In this document: in pieces, positions 24,281 to 32,011 of the stretch
How positions within the stretch are numbered: position 1 is the first letter of the stretch
Layout: each line of letters starts with the position of its first letter
Assembly (NCBI GenBank): GCA_964347325.1
Contig: CAYFYA010000016.1
Span: forward strand, 1 to 36,837
Origin: JAJISG01 sp964347325
GTDB taxonomy: Archaea; Thermoplasmatota; Thermoplasmata; RBG-16-68-12; JAJISG01
DNA: 36,837 bases
Direction: 5' to 3'
Position numbers and translations under genes: made by a program
Notes under the pieces: generated by a model
What the model was told of the DNA's origin: nothing
Databases searched by the model: none
The model's input: only the letters and a program-made list of their open reading frames with translations

Positions 24281-25948
24281 TCACTCTGGACGAGCTGCCA
24301 GCTCCCTAAGGAGTATGGTGAGTCCTTGCGTTTCGAAGAACTCGTTGAGGTAGTCCTCCGCCATGTCGAGGTCGCGCACTCCGTACTCGTCCTTGAAGAC
24401 TTCCTCGTAACCGAACATGCCTGCCGGCACCATGCTGTAGAGGGGTTCCGCCTGGCCTGCCAGAACGGTGTCGATTATCTCTTGCCTGTCGATAGCTGCC
24501 GCGATTGCCCGTCGGACGTTGACATCGTCGAAGGGCGGCGTCTGTACGTTGAAGACGATGTATCTGATGAACAGTCCTCCCTTGATATCAACGACGAGAC
24601 CAGGTTCGTCCTGCAGGTCAGTGATATCTTCAGGGTTCAGCGTTCGGTAGGCTACGCTGATATCCCCCGCCTGGACCTGCGCTCTCAAAGCGGTTGCGTC
24701 CGCCAGCAGCCGGATGGTCACGGTGTCCATCTGGGCCGCTCTGGCCGTAGCCCAGTCACCGTAGTTGTCGTTCCTTACCAGGGTCACCCTCTCGTCGGCA
24801 ATCCACTCACTGATTACGTAGGGACCGGCACCTATCAGGTCGCCCATGTCTGCAGGCACTTCTCCTACCCAGCTATCCGTTGGGAACGAGTCGGGGTGTA
24901 GCGGCGCCGTGTTCCACAGTGCCATGAACGCGTTGAAGGCCGAGAACGGGTTGTTCAAGGTTACGACTACGGTGTCACTGTCCGTAGCCACAACAGTGTC
25001 TATGATGTCCAACAGGAATGACGGGTCTCCTCGCTCGCCACCCACCCTGATGTCCCTGTTCCGGAGGATGGAGTAAGCGACGTCGTTCGCGTCCAGCTCA
25101 TCCCCGTTGCTGAACACCAAGTTGGGCTTCAGGTCGTAGGTGTAGGTGAGGCCATCCGAAGAGATACCACCGTTTTCAAGCGTCGGTATCTGCTGCGCTA
25201 GAAGGGGTATCAGGTTGCCCTTGTCGTCATAGGTCAGAAGAGTGTCGAACACCTGCTCGATGAGGTTGATGGAGAAGTAGTCGTAGGCGTCGGCCGGATC
25301 CAGAGTGTGGATCTCATCAGTGGTGCCGGTGAACAGCGTAGTCGTGCCGGGCTTCGAGATGTTCCAGTAGAAGAACCTCTGCGCAGGGTTCAGCACAATG
25401 CCAGTGACATCGTCCTCGTAGACGACGTGCTGAGTCGCCTGGTAGAGCGGTATGTAGGCGGCCTGGTTGGCTAGCTCTTCCTGTATGGTGTGCAGAAGGG
25501 CGTCTCTTTCGTCACTGTACTGATCCAGCGCCCTCTGCCGCAATATGGCCTCGTTCATCAGCGTGCTATTGTACTCCGAGCCCAAAGACTTGGCACCCTC
25601 GCTGCCAAGGAAAGGTTCCAGGTAGTTGTCCGGATCGATGAAGTCCGGATACCATCCGAGCAGGAACATGCCCATGCGACCTGCAACGAACCGTTCTATG
25701 TAGGTGGCCCAGTCTAACGAGTCGAGAGAGATCTCAAGTCCGGGCACCTCGTTCAGGCTTGAAGCCAGTACGGTGGCTACGTCCCTTTCTGTCGAGCCAT
25801 AATGAGACGGTGTGTACCAGAGCTTGGCTGAGATCATCCTCTGAGGTGGTGCAGTGAATGCGGGAATGGCGTAGACGACGGTGAGCGCCGCCAGTATGGC
25901 GACTACCACTACTAAAACCGCAATTATGACTAGCGGCTGTCTTTCCAA
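24281..25948 (-). CDS. oppA: oligopeptide-type ABC solute-binding protein (SBP family 5), apparently circularly permuted
   Basis: 555 residues from TTG 25948, chosen because GGAGGAGAT lies about 7 nt upstream; no in-frame ATG is better placed. Residues 6-30 form a hydrophobic anchor. Then residues about 38-198 hold what is normally the C-terminal part of the family: LWYTPSHYGSTERD, DSLDWATYIERF, LLGWYPDFIDPDNY, IPLYQATQHVVY and VLNPAQRFFYW. Residues about 203-555 hold the usual N-terminal part: EIHTLDPADAYD, GLTYTYDLKPNLVFSNGD, LIGAGPYVISEW, RYIVFNVQTPPFDDVNVRRAIA and finally AEDYLNEFFETQG, the point where LWYTPSHYG normally follows. The protein should capture peptides outside the membrane for OppBCDF. 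Confidence 0.88.
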   Translation of the reverse strand: MERQPLVIIAVLVVVVAILAALTVVYAIPAFTAPPQRMISAKLWYTPSHYGSTERDVATVLASSLNEVPGLEISLDSLDWATYIERFVAGRMGMFLLGWYPDFIDPDNYLEPFLGSEGAKSLGSEYNSTLMNEAILRQRALDQYSDERDALLHTIQEELANQAAYIPLYQATQHVVYEDDVTGIVLNPAQRFFYWNISKPGTTTLFTGTTDEIHTLDPADAYDYFSINLIEQVFDTLLTYDDKGNLIPLLAQQIPTLENGGISSDGLTYTYDLKPNLVFSNGDELDANDVAYSILRNRDIRVGGERGDPSFLLDIIDTVVATDSDTVVVTLNNPFSAFNAFMALWNTAPLHPDSFPTDSWVGEVPADMGDLIGAGPYVISEWIADERVTLVRNDNYGDWATARAAQMDTVTIRLLADATALRAQVQAGDISVAYRTLNPEDITDLQDEPGLVVDIKGGLFIRYIVFNVQTPPFDDVNVRRAIAAAIDRQEIIDTVLAGQAEPLYSMVPAGMFGYEEVFKDEYGVRDLDMAEDYLNEFFETQGLTILLRELAARPE

Positions 25949-26018
25949 ATCATCTCCTCCCTCGAGCCTCCAACGCCTATGGAGGCTCTTACAATGGCCC
26001 ATTGGCATTCGGGGGTCG

Positions 26019-26028
26019 CTATTTAATT
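26019..26028 (-). promoter_or_regulatory. TATA-like box of the oligopeptide-importer operon
   Basis: The minus strand reads AATTAAATAG about 75 bp before the TTG start, leaving a predicted leader of about 50 nt that contains GGAGGAG. Confidence 0.5.
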
Positions 26029-26147
26029 GTTTCCGCAGTCTAGATTGGACATTCGCCCCCTGCTATGGGCCGTGCGGTCTCGCCCTTGCGTGCCGTCCGT
26101 CACAAAGGCTTTTGGAGGTCCGTTTGCTTCAGCGAGTGTGCACCCAG

Positions 26148-26762
26148 ATGATCCTTGAACAGCTGAAGCTGGGCACGATGGCGAACTTGTGCTACGTCCT
26201 AGGGGACGAGCCTTCTCGGAAGGCGGCCGTGGTAGACCCCCACGGTGAGATTGACAGGATTATGTCGGTTATCCAGGCCCATGGACTCGAGGTAGAATTC
26301 ATTGTGAATACCCACACCCACTGGGACCATGTAGCCGGGAACGAGGAACTCAAGAGACGGACCGGCGCGGCCGTCTTGACCCACCCCATGGGGCGAGTCG
26401 ACCGGGACAGGACGGTGGAGGACGGCGACAGGCTTAGCCTTGGTGAGACCACGATCCAGGTCCTATACACCCCCGGTCACTCCCCCGACGGCATCTGTCT
26501 CTTGGTGGATGGAAAGCTCCTGACGGGGGACACGCTTTTCATTGGGGAGTGTGGGAGGACCGACCTACCCGGCGGAGACCCCGGGGAGATGTACCACAGC
26601 CTCTTCGGGGTGATTCTAGAGCTCGATGAGGAGATAGAGGTGTTTCCGGGACACGACTATGGCGACCGTCCTCACGCTACTCTGGGGCATGAAAAGCGCC
26701 ACAACTACACTCTGGAGCCCAGGACGAAGGAGGAGTTCATTCAGTTCATGGCTGAGCCCTAA
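26148..26762 (+). CDS. metallo-beta-lactamase-fold hydrolase, glyoxalase II/ETHE1-like
   Basis: 204 residues from ATG 26148, which fits the family N-terminus MILEQLKLGTMANLCYVLGD. A TTG at 26124 with GGAGGT 5 nt upstream would add eight residues and is a real alternative. Metal ligands are complete: HTHWDH (HxHxDH), GHSPDG, the GDTLFIGECGRTDLPGGD segment with the bridging Asp, and FPGHDYG. The last two resemble persulfide dioxygenase (ETHE1) as well as glyoxalase II proteins, so the substrate could be a glutathione-like thioester or a persulfide. It overlaps the end of the convergent FEN-1 gene by 4 nt. Confidence 0.88.
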   Translation: MILEQLKLGTMANLCYVLGDEPSRKAAVVDPHGEIDRIMSVIQAHGLEVEFIVNTHTHWDHVAGNEELKRRTGAAVLTHPMGRVDRDRTVEDGDRLSLGETTIQVLYTPGHSPDGICLLVDGKLLTGDTLFIGECGRTDLPGGDPGEMYHSLFGVILELDEEIEVFPGHDYGDRPHATLGHEKRHNYTLEPRTKEEFIQFMAEP

Positions 26763-27778
26763 CCGTCCTCAAACTCTTCCAACGACGGGTGCGTCAGGCG
26801 GCGTTCGAGTCGGTGGAGGGCCCGGGTCGTCCTGGCAACGGAGAAATCCAGATCACCGCACAGGAAATCAATGACCCCATCCCGGTCCAGTTCTGGAGCC
26901 CGCAGGGAATAGTCCTCCAACACCGCCGGCTGGAGGAAGAGTGAGCGGATTTCATCAATATCGTCGGGAAGATGCTGACGAACCTCGCCTGGCATCTCCT
27001 CGAGGGTGCGGGACCTAACGAGTTCCAGCGCCCGCTTGGGACCGATGCCCTTCACTCCCTCGTTGTAGTCCGTCCCCACCAGGATCGCCAGGTCGATGAG
27101 CTGACGTCGGTTAATACGGAGCTCCTCCAGCAGCTCGGTGAGAGCAATAAGTTCGGGTTCCAGCGGCCTGGAGGTCCCGCTGCTCGGCAGGAACTCCCGC
27201 CCGGAGATGGTCAGATACCGCAGTAGCCTCGGTGAACCGTACAGGAGGGTGTCGTAGTCCCGGCTCGCTGCTGCCCACACCTCTCCTCGTCGACAGAGAA
27301 ACGCACCCTGGGCCTCCCCCTCGCCCGGTGCCTGGATCCAGGGAATCCCGAGGAGGGTGAGGAGCTTCTTGGCGTCGCCGATCATTTCTTGAGTCAGCCT
27401 AGTAGAGGTTACGGCCTTGGACCAGGCCGTGGCGTAATCCTTCCTCTCGATGGCCTCGGCGTACTCCTCTTCCGCTCTCTGCCGGATGGCCCCGCGAGCG
27501 TCGAGCTCTCGCCTCTTGCGGGGGTGAGGCTTTCCATCAAAGACGAAGACAAGAGTGAGAGCGTAGTCCGCGATGAGACGTGTAGTCCTGTAGAGAAGGC
27601 CTACGAGGTGGGAGGTCACCTTGCCGGAACGGCTGCTAAGAGGCCTCCCGTCGGGCTGCCGTATCAGGGCAAGGAATTGATAAAGGGCGTTGTTGCCATC
27701 GACGGCAAAGCTTCGGGACCTCAGATCATCAAGGCTGAGGACACTCTTCGCGATGATAGGCGTAAGATTCACGCCCAT
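26759..27778 (-). CDS. fen: flap endonuclease 1 (FEN-1/RAD2 family)
   Basis: 339 residues, a normal length for archaeal FEN-1. It removes 5' flaps during Okazaki-fragment maturation and repair. The two-metal acidic residues are all present: Asp27 (AVDGNN), Asp81 (FDGKPHPRKRREL), Glu153 and Glu155 (GEGEAQ), Asp174 and Asp176 (SRDYDTLLYG) and Asp237 (VGTDYNEGVKGIGPKRAL), the last in the helix-hairpin-helix region. The C-terminus (RLTHPSLEEFEDG) has only a weak trace of the PCNA-binding PIP box; the usual Gln and aromatic pair are absent. A TATA element at leaderless distance supports the ATG at 27778. Single gene. Confidence 0.94.
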   Translation of the reverse strand: MGVNLTPIIAKSVLSLDDLRSRSFAVDGNNALYQFLALIRQPDGRPLSSRSGKVTSHLVGLLYRTTRLIADYALTLVFVFDGKPHPRKRRELDARGAIRQRAEEEYAEAIERKDYATAWSKAVTSTRLTQEMIGDAKKLLTLLGIPWIQAPGEGEAQGAFLCRRGEVWAAASRDYDTLLYGSPRLLRYLTISGREFLPSSGTSRPLEPELIALTELLEELRINRRQLIDLAILVGTDYNEGVKGIGPKRALELVRSRTLEEMPGEVRQHLPDDIDEIRSLFLQPAVLEDYSLRAPELDRDGVIDFLCGDLDFSVARTTRALHRLERRLTHPSLEEFEDG

Positions 27779-27802
27779 GGCAGGTGCGAATCCTCGGATG
27801 TG

Positions 27803-27811
27803 GTCTTAAGG
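27803..27811 (-). promoter_or_regulatory. TATA-like box of fen
   Basis: The minus strand reads CCTTAAGAC centred about 29 bp before the ATG, so the mRNA would be nearly leaderless. Confidence 0.45.
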
Positions 27812-27857
27812 TTTCACCGGTAACCAGGGAGCGACCATTGAGGGCGGTGCCGCGCCC

Positions 27858-28904
27858 CTAGCCGTAGTACTTCAGGGACTCCCTGGAGGCCTCTTCGGAA
27901 GCCTTTGCGAGGTGGTCCACCTTCATGAGCTTCGACTTGGCCATCTCGCGCTCCGCTGCCCTTCTGAGATCATCCATGGTGATGATTCGCCGGTAACCCT
28001 TCCTTCTGGCGGCATACCGCATGGCCTGCCTTACGGTGTTGAGGATGTGACCCCCGGACATAGGGTACCTGCGGGCGAGTTCTCTGAAGTCCACCTCCTT
28101 GGCCAGGGGAGCCGCTGCCGGCATCGTCTTCCGGTAGATCTCCTCCCGCATCTCCACGTTGGGGAACTCGAACTCTATGGCGATGTCTACTCGTCTGTCG
28201 AGGGCAAGGTCCATGACGCCGGCCATGTTCGTTGCCAAGATCACCAGCCCCGCAAAGTCCTCCAGATGGCTCAGGAGGACGTTGACATCCCTGTTGGCCC
28301 ACGGAGCTGTCGTCTGGCCACGGCGGTAGAAGACGGCGTCAGCTTCATCGAAGAAGAGTACGGCGTTCCGCTGGTCCGCCTCGTTGAATACGCGCTCTAT
28401 GTTCTTCTCCGTCTCGCCAACCCACATGTTCTCCAGCTGGGCGTAGTTCACCACCATGAGCTGCTTGGCCGTTGCGTTGGCCAGGGCCTCGGCGGTCATC
28501 GTCTTGCCCGTTCCAGGCGATCCCGCAAATAGCATGGAGAGCCCCTTGGCCTTGCGCACGACCCTCGAGAGTCCCCAGGTATCGAAGAGGAGCCTCTTGT
28601 GACGCAGCTCTGCCAGGGCGTCTTCTAGCGCCTCCCGAGAGCGGGGACTCAGGACGACATCGTCAAGTGTGAACCTCGGGTTGATGAGCTCGTAGAGCTG
28701 TGGCTTCTTGGCCTCGTCCCCCACGTCTTCGAAGATCTCATCCTCGAGGAGCTCCTCCTCGCTTTCATAGACCATGACACCCTGCTTTATCAGGCGCCGT
28801 ATGGTGGCCACATCCTCTCGGCTGACGTGTTCACAAGACTCGGAAATGCGCCCGCACACGGGGCATTTCACGTACAACTCCCTGTCCTCTTCCTCCTCAA
28901 CCAC
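27858..28904 (-). CDS. AAA ATPase with N-terminal zinc-finger-like motif
   Basis: 348 residues from GTG 28904, with AGGTGA about 5-8 nt upstream. The N-terminus has CPVCGR (Cys14, Cys17) and CEH (Cys24, His26), a likely small zinc site. The AAA module follows: Walker A GSPGTGKT (128-135), a pore-loop-like NMWVGE, Walker B VLFFDEADA (182-190), sensor-1 ILATNM and arginine finger LDRRVD. The C-terminal lid has MSGGHILNTVRQA. Sequence order is that of CDC48/katanin-type remodelling ATPases rather than proteasomal or MoxR types. The substrate is unknown. It lies back-to-back with the phosphoribosyltransferase gene. Confidence 0.85.
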   Translation of the reverse strand: MVEEEEDRELYVKCPVCGRISESCEHVSREDVATIRRLIKQGVMVYESEEELLEDEIFEDVGDEAKKPQLYELINPRFTLDDVVLSPRSREALEDALAELRHKRLLFDTWGLSRVVRKAKGLSMLFAGSPGTGKTMTAEALANATAKQLMVVNYAQLENMWVGETEKNIERVFNEADQRNAVLFFDEADAVFYRRGQTTAPWANRDVNVLLSHLEDFAGLVILATNMAGVMDLALDRRVDIAIEFEFPNVEMREEIYRKTMPAAAPLAKEVDFRELARRYPMSGGHILNTVRQAMRYAARRKGYRRIITMDDLRRAAEREMAKSKLMKVDHLAKASEEASRESLKYYG

Positions 28905-28955
28905 GGTGTCACCTGCCTGTCGGCGGGAGACAGCGGTACGATACAGCCTTTCTTC

Positions 28956-28964
28956 GTATTTAAG
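28956..28964. promoter_or_regulatory. TATA-like core between the AAA ATPase and phosphoribosyltransferase genes
   Basis: GTATTTAAG on the plus strand reads CTTAAATAC on the minus strand, about 55 bp before the AAA ATPase GTG. It may also serve the plus-strand gene at 29057, since no better element is placed there; CGTTAAGGG at about 29038 lies too close to the ATG. Confidence 0.4.
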
Positions 28965-29056
28965 GATAGTTTGGCCCTCGATAACGAGCTCTGGCCCCCC
29001 CCTATTTGTGGTCGAGTGGCAAACCTACGGAGCGAAAGCGTTAAGGGTGGAAGCCG

Positions 29057-29719
29057 ATGGGGGCCCAAGAGGAGAGGGAGAGAGTGCAGTTGGAGTACTA
29101 CGCAGCAACGGAGAAAGAGGAGAGGCAGGCTTGGGAGATCCTGGAATCCACAGGAGCGCTCAAGAAGGGACACTTCCTGCTACCGAGGACGGGAATCCAC
29201 TACGAACACTTCTTCCAGGTACCCCTAGCCCTTCAGCATTCCAAGTACGCCAAGATTCTCTGCGTTGCCCTCGGCCGGGTGCTTCGTAGATCCGGTATCC
29301 TCTACAGGCTCGACAAGAACAAGCGGTTCACGATGCTCGCGCCCGTGGACGCTGGAATACCCATCGCCTTCTGGACCGGGGAGCATCTTGACGCCGATCG
29401 CATTCTGTGGGCGAATAAGACCGACGATGGATGGGAGTTCAGACCCTTCATCGAGATAGACGAGAAGGACCAAGTCATGCTGGTCGACGACGCTATCCTC
29501 ACGGGAGGGACAGTCTCAGCGGTCGTGGACTTCGTGAGATCCCAGGGTGCATCCATCGTCGCCATCGCCACCCTCGTCGATCGGCGGGACAACACGAAGA
29601 CCTTTGACAACATCCCGGTCCACCGCGTGATCCATGAGGAGGGAAAGAAGTACGAGCCCAAGGCCTGCCCCCTCTGCAAGAAGGGTGTCAAGCTCGTGAA
29701 GATCGCCCCGCCCAAGTGA
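29057..29719 (+). CDS. orotate-phosphoribosyltransferase-like protein with C-terminal CxxC
   Basis: 220 residues. GHFLLPRTGIHYEHFFQVP near residue 38 resembles the start of orotate phosphoribosyltransferase, and VMLVDDAILTGGTV (about 140) is the PRPP-binding loop. These enzymes join a base to PRPP, but some members are regulators that only bind PRPP or purines. The C-terminus adds CPLCKKGVKLVK, a Cys pair not typical of PyrE. No pyrimidine gene is nearby, so calling it pyrE would go beyond the evidence. GGTGGA before the ATG supports this start. Confidence 0.8.
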   Translation: MGAQEERERVQLEYYAATEKEERQAWEILESTGALKKGHFLLPRTGIHYEHFFQVPLALQHSKYAKILCVALGRVLRRSGILYRLDKNKRFTMLAPVDAGIPIAFWTGEHLDADRILWANKTDDGWEFRPFIEIDEKDQVMLVDDAILTGGTVSAVVDFVRSQGASIVAIATLVDRRDNTKTFDNIPVHRVIHEEGKKYEPKACPLCKKGVKLVKIAPPK

Positions 29720-29726
29720 GGTTAAC

Positions 29727-29735
29727 GCTTTATCC
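29727..29735 (+). promoter_or_regulatory. TATA-like box of the SDR gene
   Basis: GCTTTATCC lies about 35 bp before ATG 29766; no ribosome-binding site is present, which fits a near-leaderless transcript. Confidence 0.4.
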
Positions 29736-29765
29736 CGCCGGGAGTCTTCCTCCTAGGGTCATCCA

Positions 29766-30503
29766 ATGGGCAGGGTTGCTCTCATAACGGGGGCTTCCAA
29801 GGGGATAGGCAGTGCGGCGGCCCGACGCCTGGCCACCGAGGGCTTCGACATAGTCGTGAACTACTACCACTCTCAGGGTGGTGCTGAGGACACCGCCCGC
29901 CAAGTGAGGGCTGAGGGGAGGAAAGCTCTCATCGTGCGGGCCGACGTCGCCTCCGCGGACCAGGTCCAATCCATGGTCTCTCAGGCCTTGGAGACGTTCC
30001 CAGGTGTCCACGTCTTGGTGAACAACGCTGGCCGCTATCGGAGGACGACTCTTGAGGACCTGAGCCTGGAGGAGTGGAACAGGACGCTGGCGGTCAACCT
30101 CACGGGAGCCTACAACTGCATGACGGCCCTGGTCCCGTCCATGAGGGCCTCCGGCTGGGGCCGCATCATCAACATCTCCAGTCAGCTAGCCACCAAGGGG
30201 ACTGACCACGGGGCGGACTATGTAGCGTCCAAGGCTGGGTTGCTGGGCCTGACCAAGGCAGCTGCCCTGGAACTGGCGAAGTACAACATAACCGTAAACG
30301 CCATTTCGCCAGGAACCATCGACACAGACATAATAGCCCACTACACACAACAAGACCTCCGCCGGAAGGCCGAGGGCATCCCCTTGGGGAGAATTGGGCG
30401 CCCCGAGGACGTAGCTTCCGTCATCTCCTTCCTGGCCTCGGACGATTCAGACTACATGACCGGTGCCACCATCCATGTCAATGGCGGCGGACTCATCGTC
30501 TGA
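29766..30503 (+). CDS. short-chain dehydrogenase/reductase, FabG-like
   Basis: 245 residues, the standard classical SDR length. The cofactor motif TGASKGIG is at 8-15 and NNAG at 86-89; catalytic residues are Ser139 (INISSQ), Tyr152 and Lys156 (YVASK), with Asn111 completing the tetrad. The end DYMTGATIHVNGGG is typical of 3-oxoacyl reductases and related enzymes. It reduces or oxidises a carbonyl/alcohol with NAD(P)H; Asn32 rather than Asp after the second strand (IVVNYY) leans towards NADPH. Archaea lacking fatty-acid synthesis use such proteins for other substrates, so the fabG name is not assigned. Confidence 0.88.
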   Translation: MGRVALITGASKGIGSAAARRLATEGFDIVVNYYHSQGGAEDTARQVRAEGRKALIVRADVASADQVQSMVSQALETFPGVHVLVNNAGRYRRTTLEDLSLEEWNRTLAVNLTGAYNCMTALVPSMRASGWGRIINISSQLATKGTDHGADYVASKAGLLGLTKAAALELAKYNITVNAISPGTIDTDIIAHYTQQDLRRKAEGIPLGRIGRPEDVASVISFLASDDSDYMTGATIHVNGGGLIV

Positions 30504-30507
30504 GGCG

Positions 30508-30684
30508 CTAGGGCCGGAGTCGTGCTACAGTTATTATCACTACAAGCCCAACGGCGAACACTACGGCCCCCATTTCCAGGTAGAGAGTAACAGAAGTCAG
30601 GAGCGAGCCGACTGATAGGGCAAGGCCAAGGATTACCAGGGTGACCCCAACGGTTAACAACCGAACGGTCAGGTCCTTGCGCAC
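30508..30684 (-). CDS. small two-helix membrane protein
   Basis: 58 residues from GTG 30684, with GGAGTG about 5 nt upstream. Two hydrophobic helices (LLTVGVTLVILGLALSVGSLL and MGAVVFAVGLVVIITVA) follow a short charged start (RKDLTVR). It begins 16 bp after the stop of the DUF72 gene upstream, so the two are probably cotranscribed. I do not recognise a family. Convergent with the SDR gene. Confidence 0.55.
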   Translation of the reverse strand: MRKDLTVRLLTVGVTLVILGLALSVGSLLTSVTLYLEMGAVVFAVGLVVIITVARLRP

Positions 30685-30700
30685 TACCTCACTCCAGGAT

Positions 30701-31912
30701 CTACGTCTCAAAGGTGAGAAGCCCGCCTTCGCCATCCTCCTCCACGAACTCCAGCTCCCATGCGTCCCGATTGTCACGGAGATCAACGAGGACCGGCAGG
30801 CTTGCATCAGCATCGAGGGCGAGGAAGACTGCAGAGACGTGCTTGCAGAGGGGTCCGCTGGGCACGTTCTTTCTCCAGTCCTCGCAGTTGTGGGAAATCC
30901 TCCGGTTTTCTACATCTATGGTGACCATGTACGCTCCCACCCTGGCGACCACGGGCGCCTCCGCCTCGAGTCGGACTTCCTGGGCCATCGGACGAGCCCG
31001 CTCTATCCTTGGCCTGGTGGACAGCCTCCGCAGTATGGGTAACACATCCCCCTTGGGGGGGATGCCTCCGAAGTCCTCCAACGTCGTTGCCCTGACTCTC
31101 CCGTGGGAGGCCCGAAGGATCCCCCTGCGGTGGTCCCTCAACCTAGAAGCGGCTCGGCGCTGCTCAGGCTCCAAGACTCCGAGCATCTCGAGGACCTGCA
31201 GGCAGTTCTCTGGGGCGTATCCGTGGAAGTGGTTGTTGAAGTAGCCGAAGACGGCCTCCGACTCAGCGGCTACATCCCTCAACTTGGGCACCCAACTCTC
31301 CAGCTCCTCGGTGGAGTAGCGATAGTTGTACCACGGGTCCTGGCCGTGCCCGTGCCAGCGGAAGTAGGCCGTGGGCGATGTCAAGTGGACCACGGGCGGC
31401 AGCAGGGGCTCGTCCACAATGGTGTACGCAACGCCATACTCCCGCAGGAGGTCGAAGGCCTCGGGGCGCATCCAGCTCTCATTTCTGAACTCGATGGCGA
31501 ACCTGTACTCGTCGGGTAGTGTTTCGAAGAAGGAACGCGTCCTGTCCTCGTAGAAGCGGAGCCTCGGAGGCAGCTGGAGCAACAGGATCCCGAGCTTGTT
31601 GGCCTGCAGGAGAGGTCCCATGAGATCACAGAAGTCGGCAAGTTCCTTGTCAGCCCCGCTCTCCACCTTTAGCAGGCGGTCGTGGGTCACCGTCTGGGGG
31701 ACCTTCGCTGCGAACACGAAATCGTCCGGCGTGTACTTCGCCCAGCCCAGGACCATTCCCGGCGTGGGGGGCCGGTAGAAGGTCGAGTTGATCTCCACGG
31801 TCCTGAATACTCGGCTGTAAGCCGCGAGCTTGCTACCCTTGCGCGACTCATAGAAGGGCCCGATCCACTCATCGTAGTCCCATCCGGAGCAGCCCAGCAG
31901 GAAATCCACCAT
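30701..31912 (-). CDS. DUF72 protein with C-terminal SWIM-like zinc-finger domain
   Basis: 403 residues from ATG 31912, supported by a TATA element about 30 bp upstream. Residues 1 to about 225 are the DUF72 TIM-barrel family: LGCSGWDYDEWIGPFY, VEINSTFYRPP, FAAKVPQTVTHDR, LLLQLPP, FRNESW and YFRWHGHG, all conserved. The C-terminal part has ISHNCEDW followed by LCKHVSAVFLAL, a SWIM-like CxnCxH site in which the second Cys of the usual CxC appears to be Asp. SWIM domains bind nucleic acid or protein. The biochemical role of DUF72 is not established. It is divergent from another DUF72 gene. Confidence 0.82.
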   Translation of the reverse strand: MVDFLLGCSGWDYDEWIGPFYESRKGSKLAAYSRVFRTVEINSTFYRPPTPGMVLGWAKYTPDDFVFAAKVPQTVTHDRLLKVESGADKELADFCDLMGPLLQANKLGILLLQLPPRLRFYEDRTRSFFETLPDEYRFAIEFRNESWMRPEAFDLLREYGVAYTIVDEPLLPPVVHLTSPTAYFRWHGHGQDPWYNYRYSTEELESWVPKLRDVAAESEAVFGYFNNHFHGYAPENCLQVLEMLGVLEPEQRRAASRLRDHRRGILRASHGRVRATTLEDFGGIPPKGDVLPILRRLSTRPRIERARPMAQEVRLEAEAPVVARVGAYMVTIDVENRRISHNCEDWRKNVPSGPLCKHVSAVFLALDADASLPVLVDLRDNRDAWELEFVEEDGEGGLLTFET

Positions 31913-31935
31913 TCGCAGCCACAAGGGCGACGGCC

Positions 31936-31945
31936 GGCTATATCG
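31936..31945 (-). promoter_or_regulatory. TATA box of the DUF72-SWIM gene
   Basis: The minus strand reads CGATATAGCC about 30 bp before ATG 31912, implying an almost leaderless transcript. Confidence 0.5.
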
Positions 31946-31970
31946 TTACCGCCGGGGCGTCTCGGGACCT

Positions 31971-31980
31971 CATTAATATG
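31971..31980 (+). promoter_or_regulatory. TATA-like box of the second DUF72 gene
   Basis: CATTAATATG lies about 36 bp before ATG 32012, leaving about 11 nt of leader. Confidence 0.45.
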
Positions 31981-32011
31981 CCCGCGGCGTTTGCGTAACC
32001 GGTGGGCGTTG

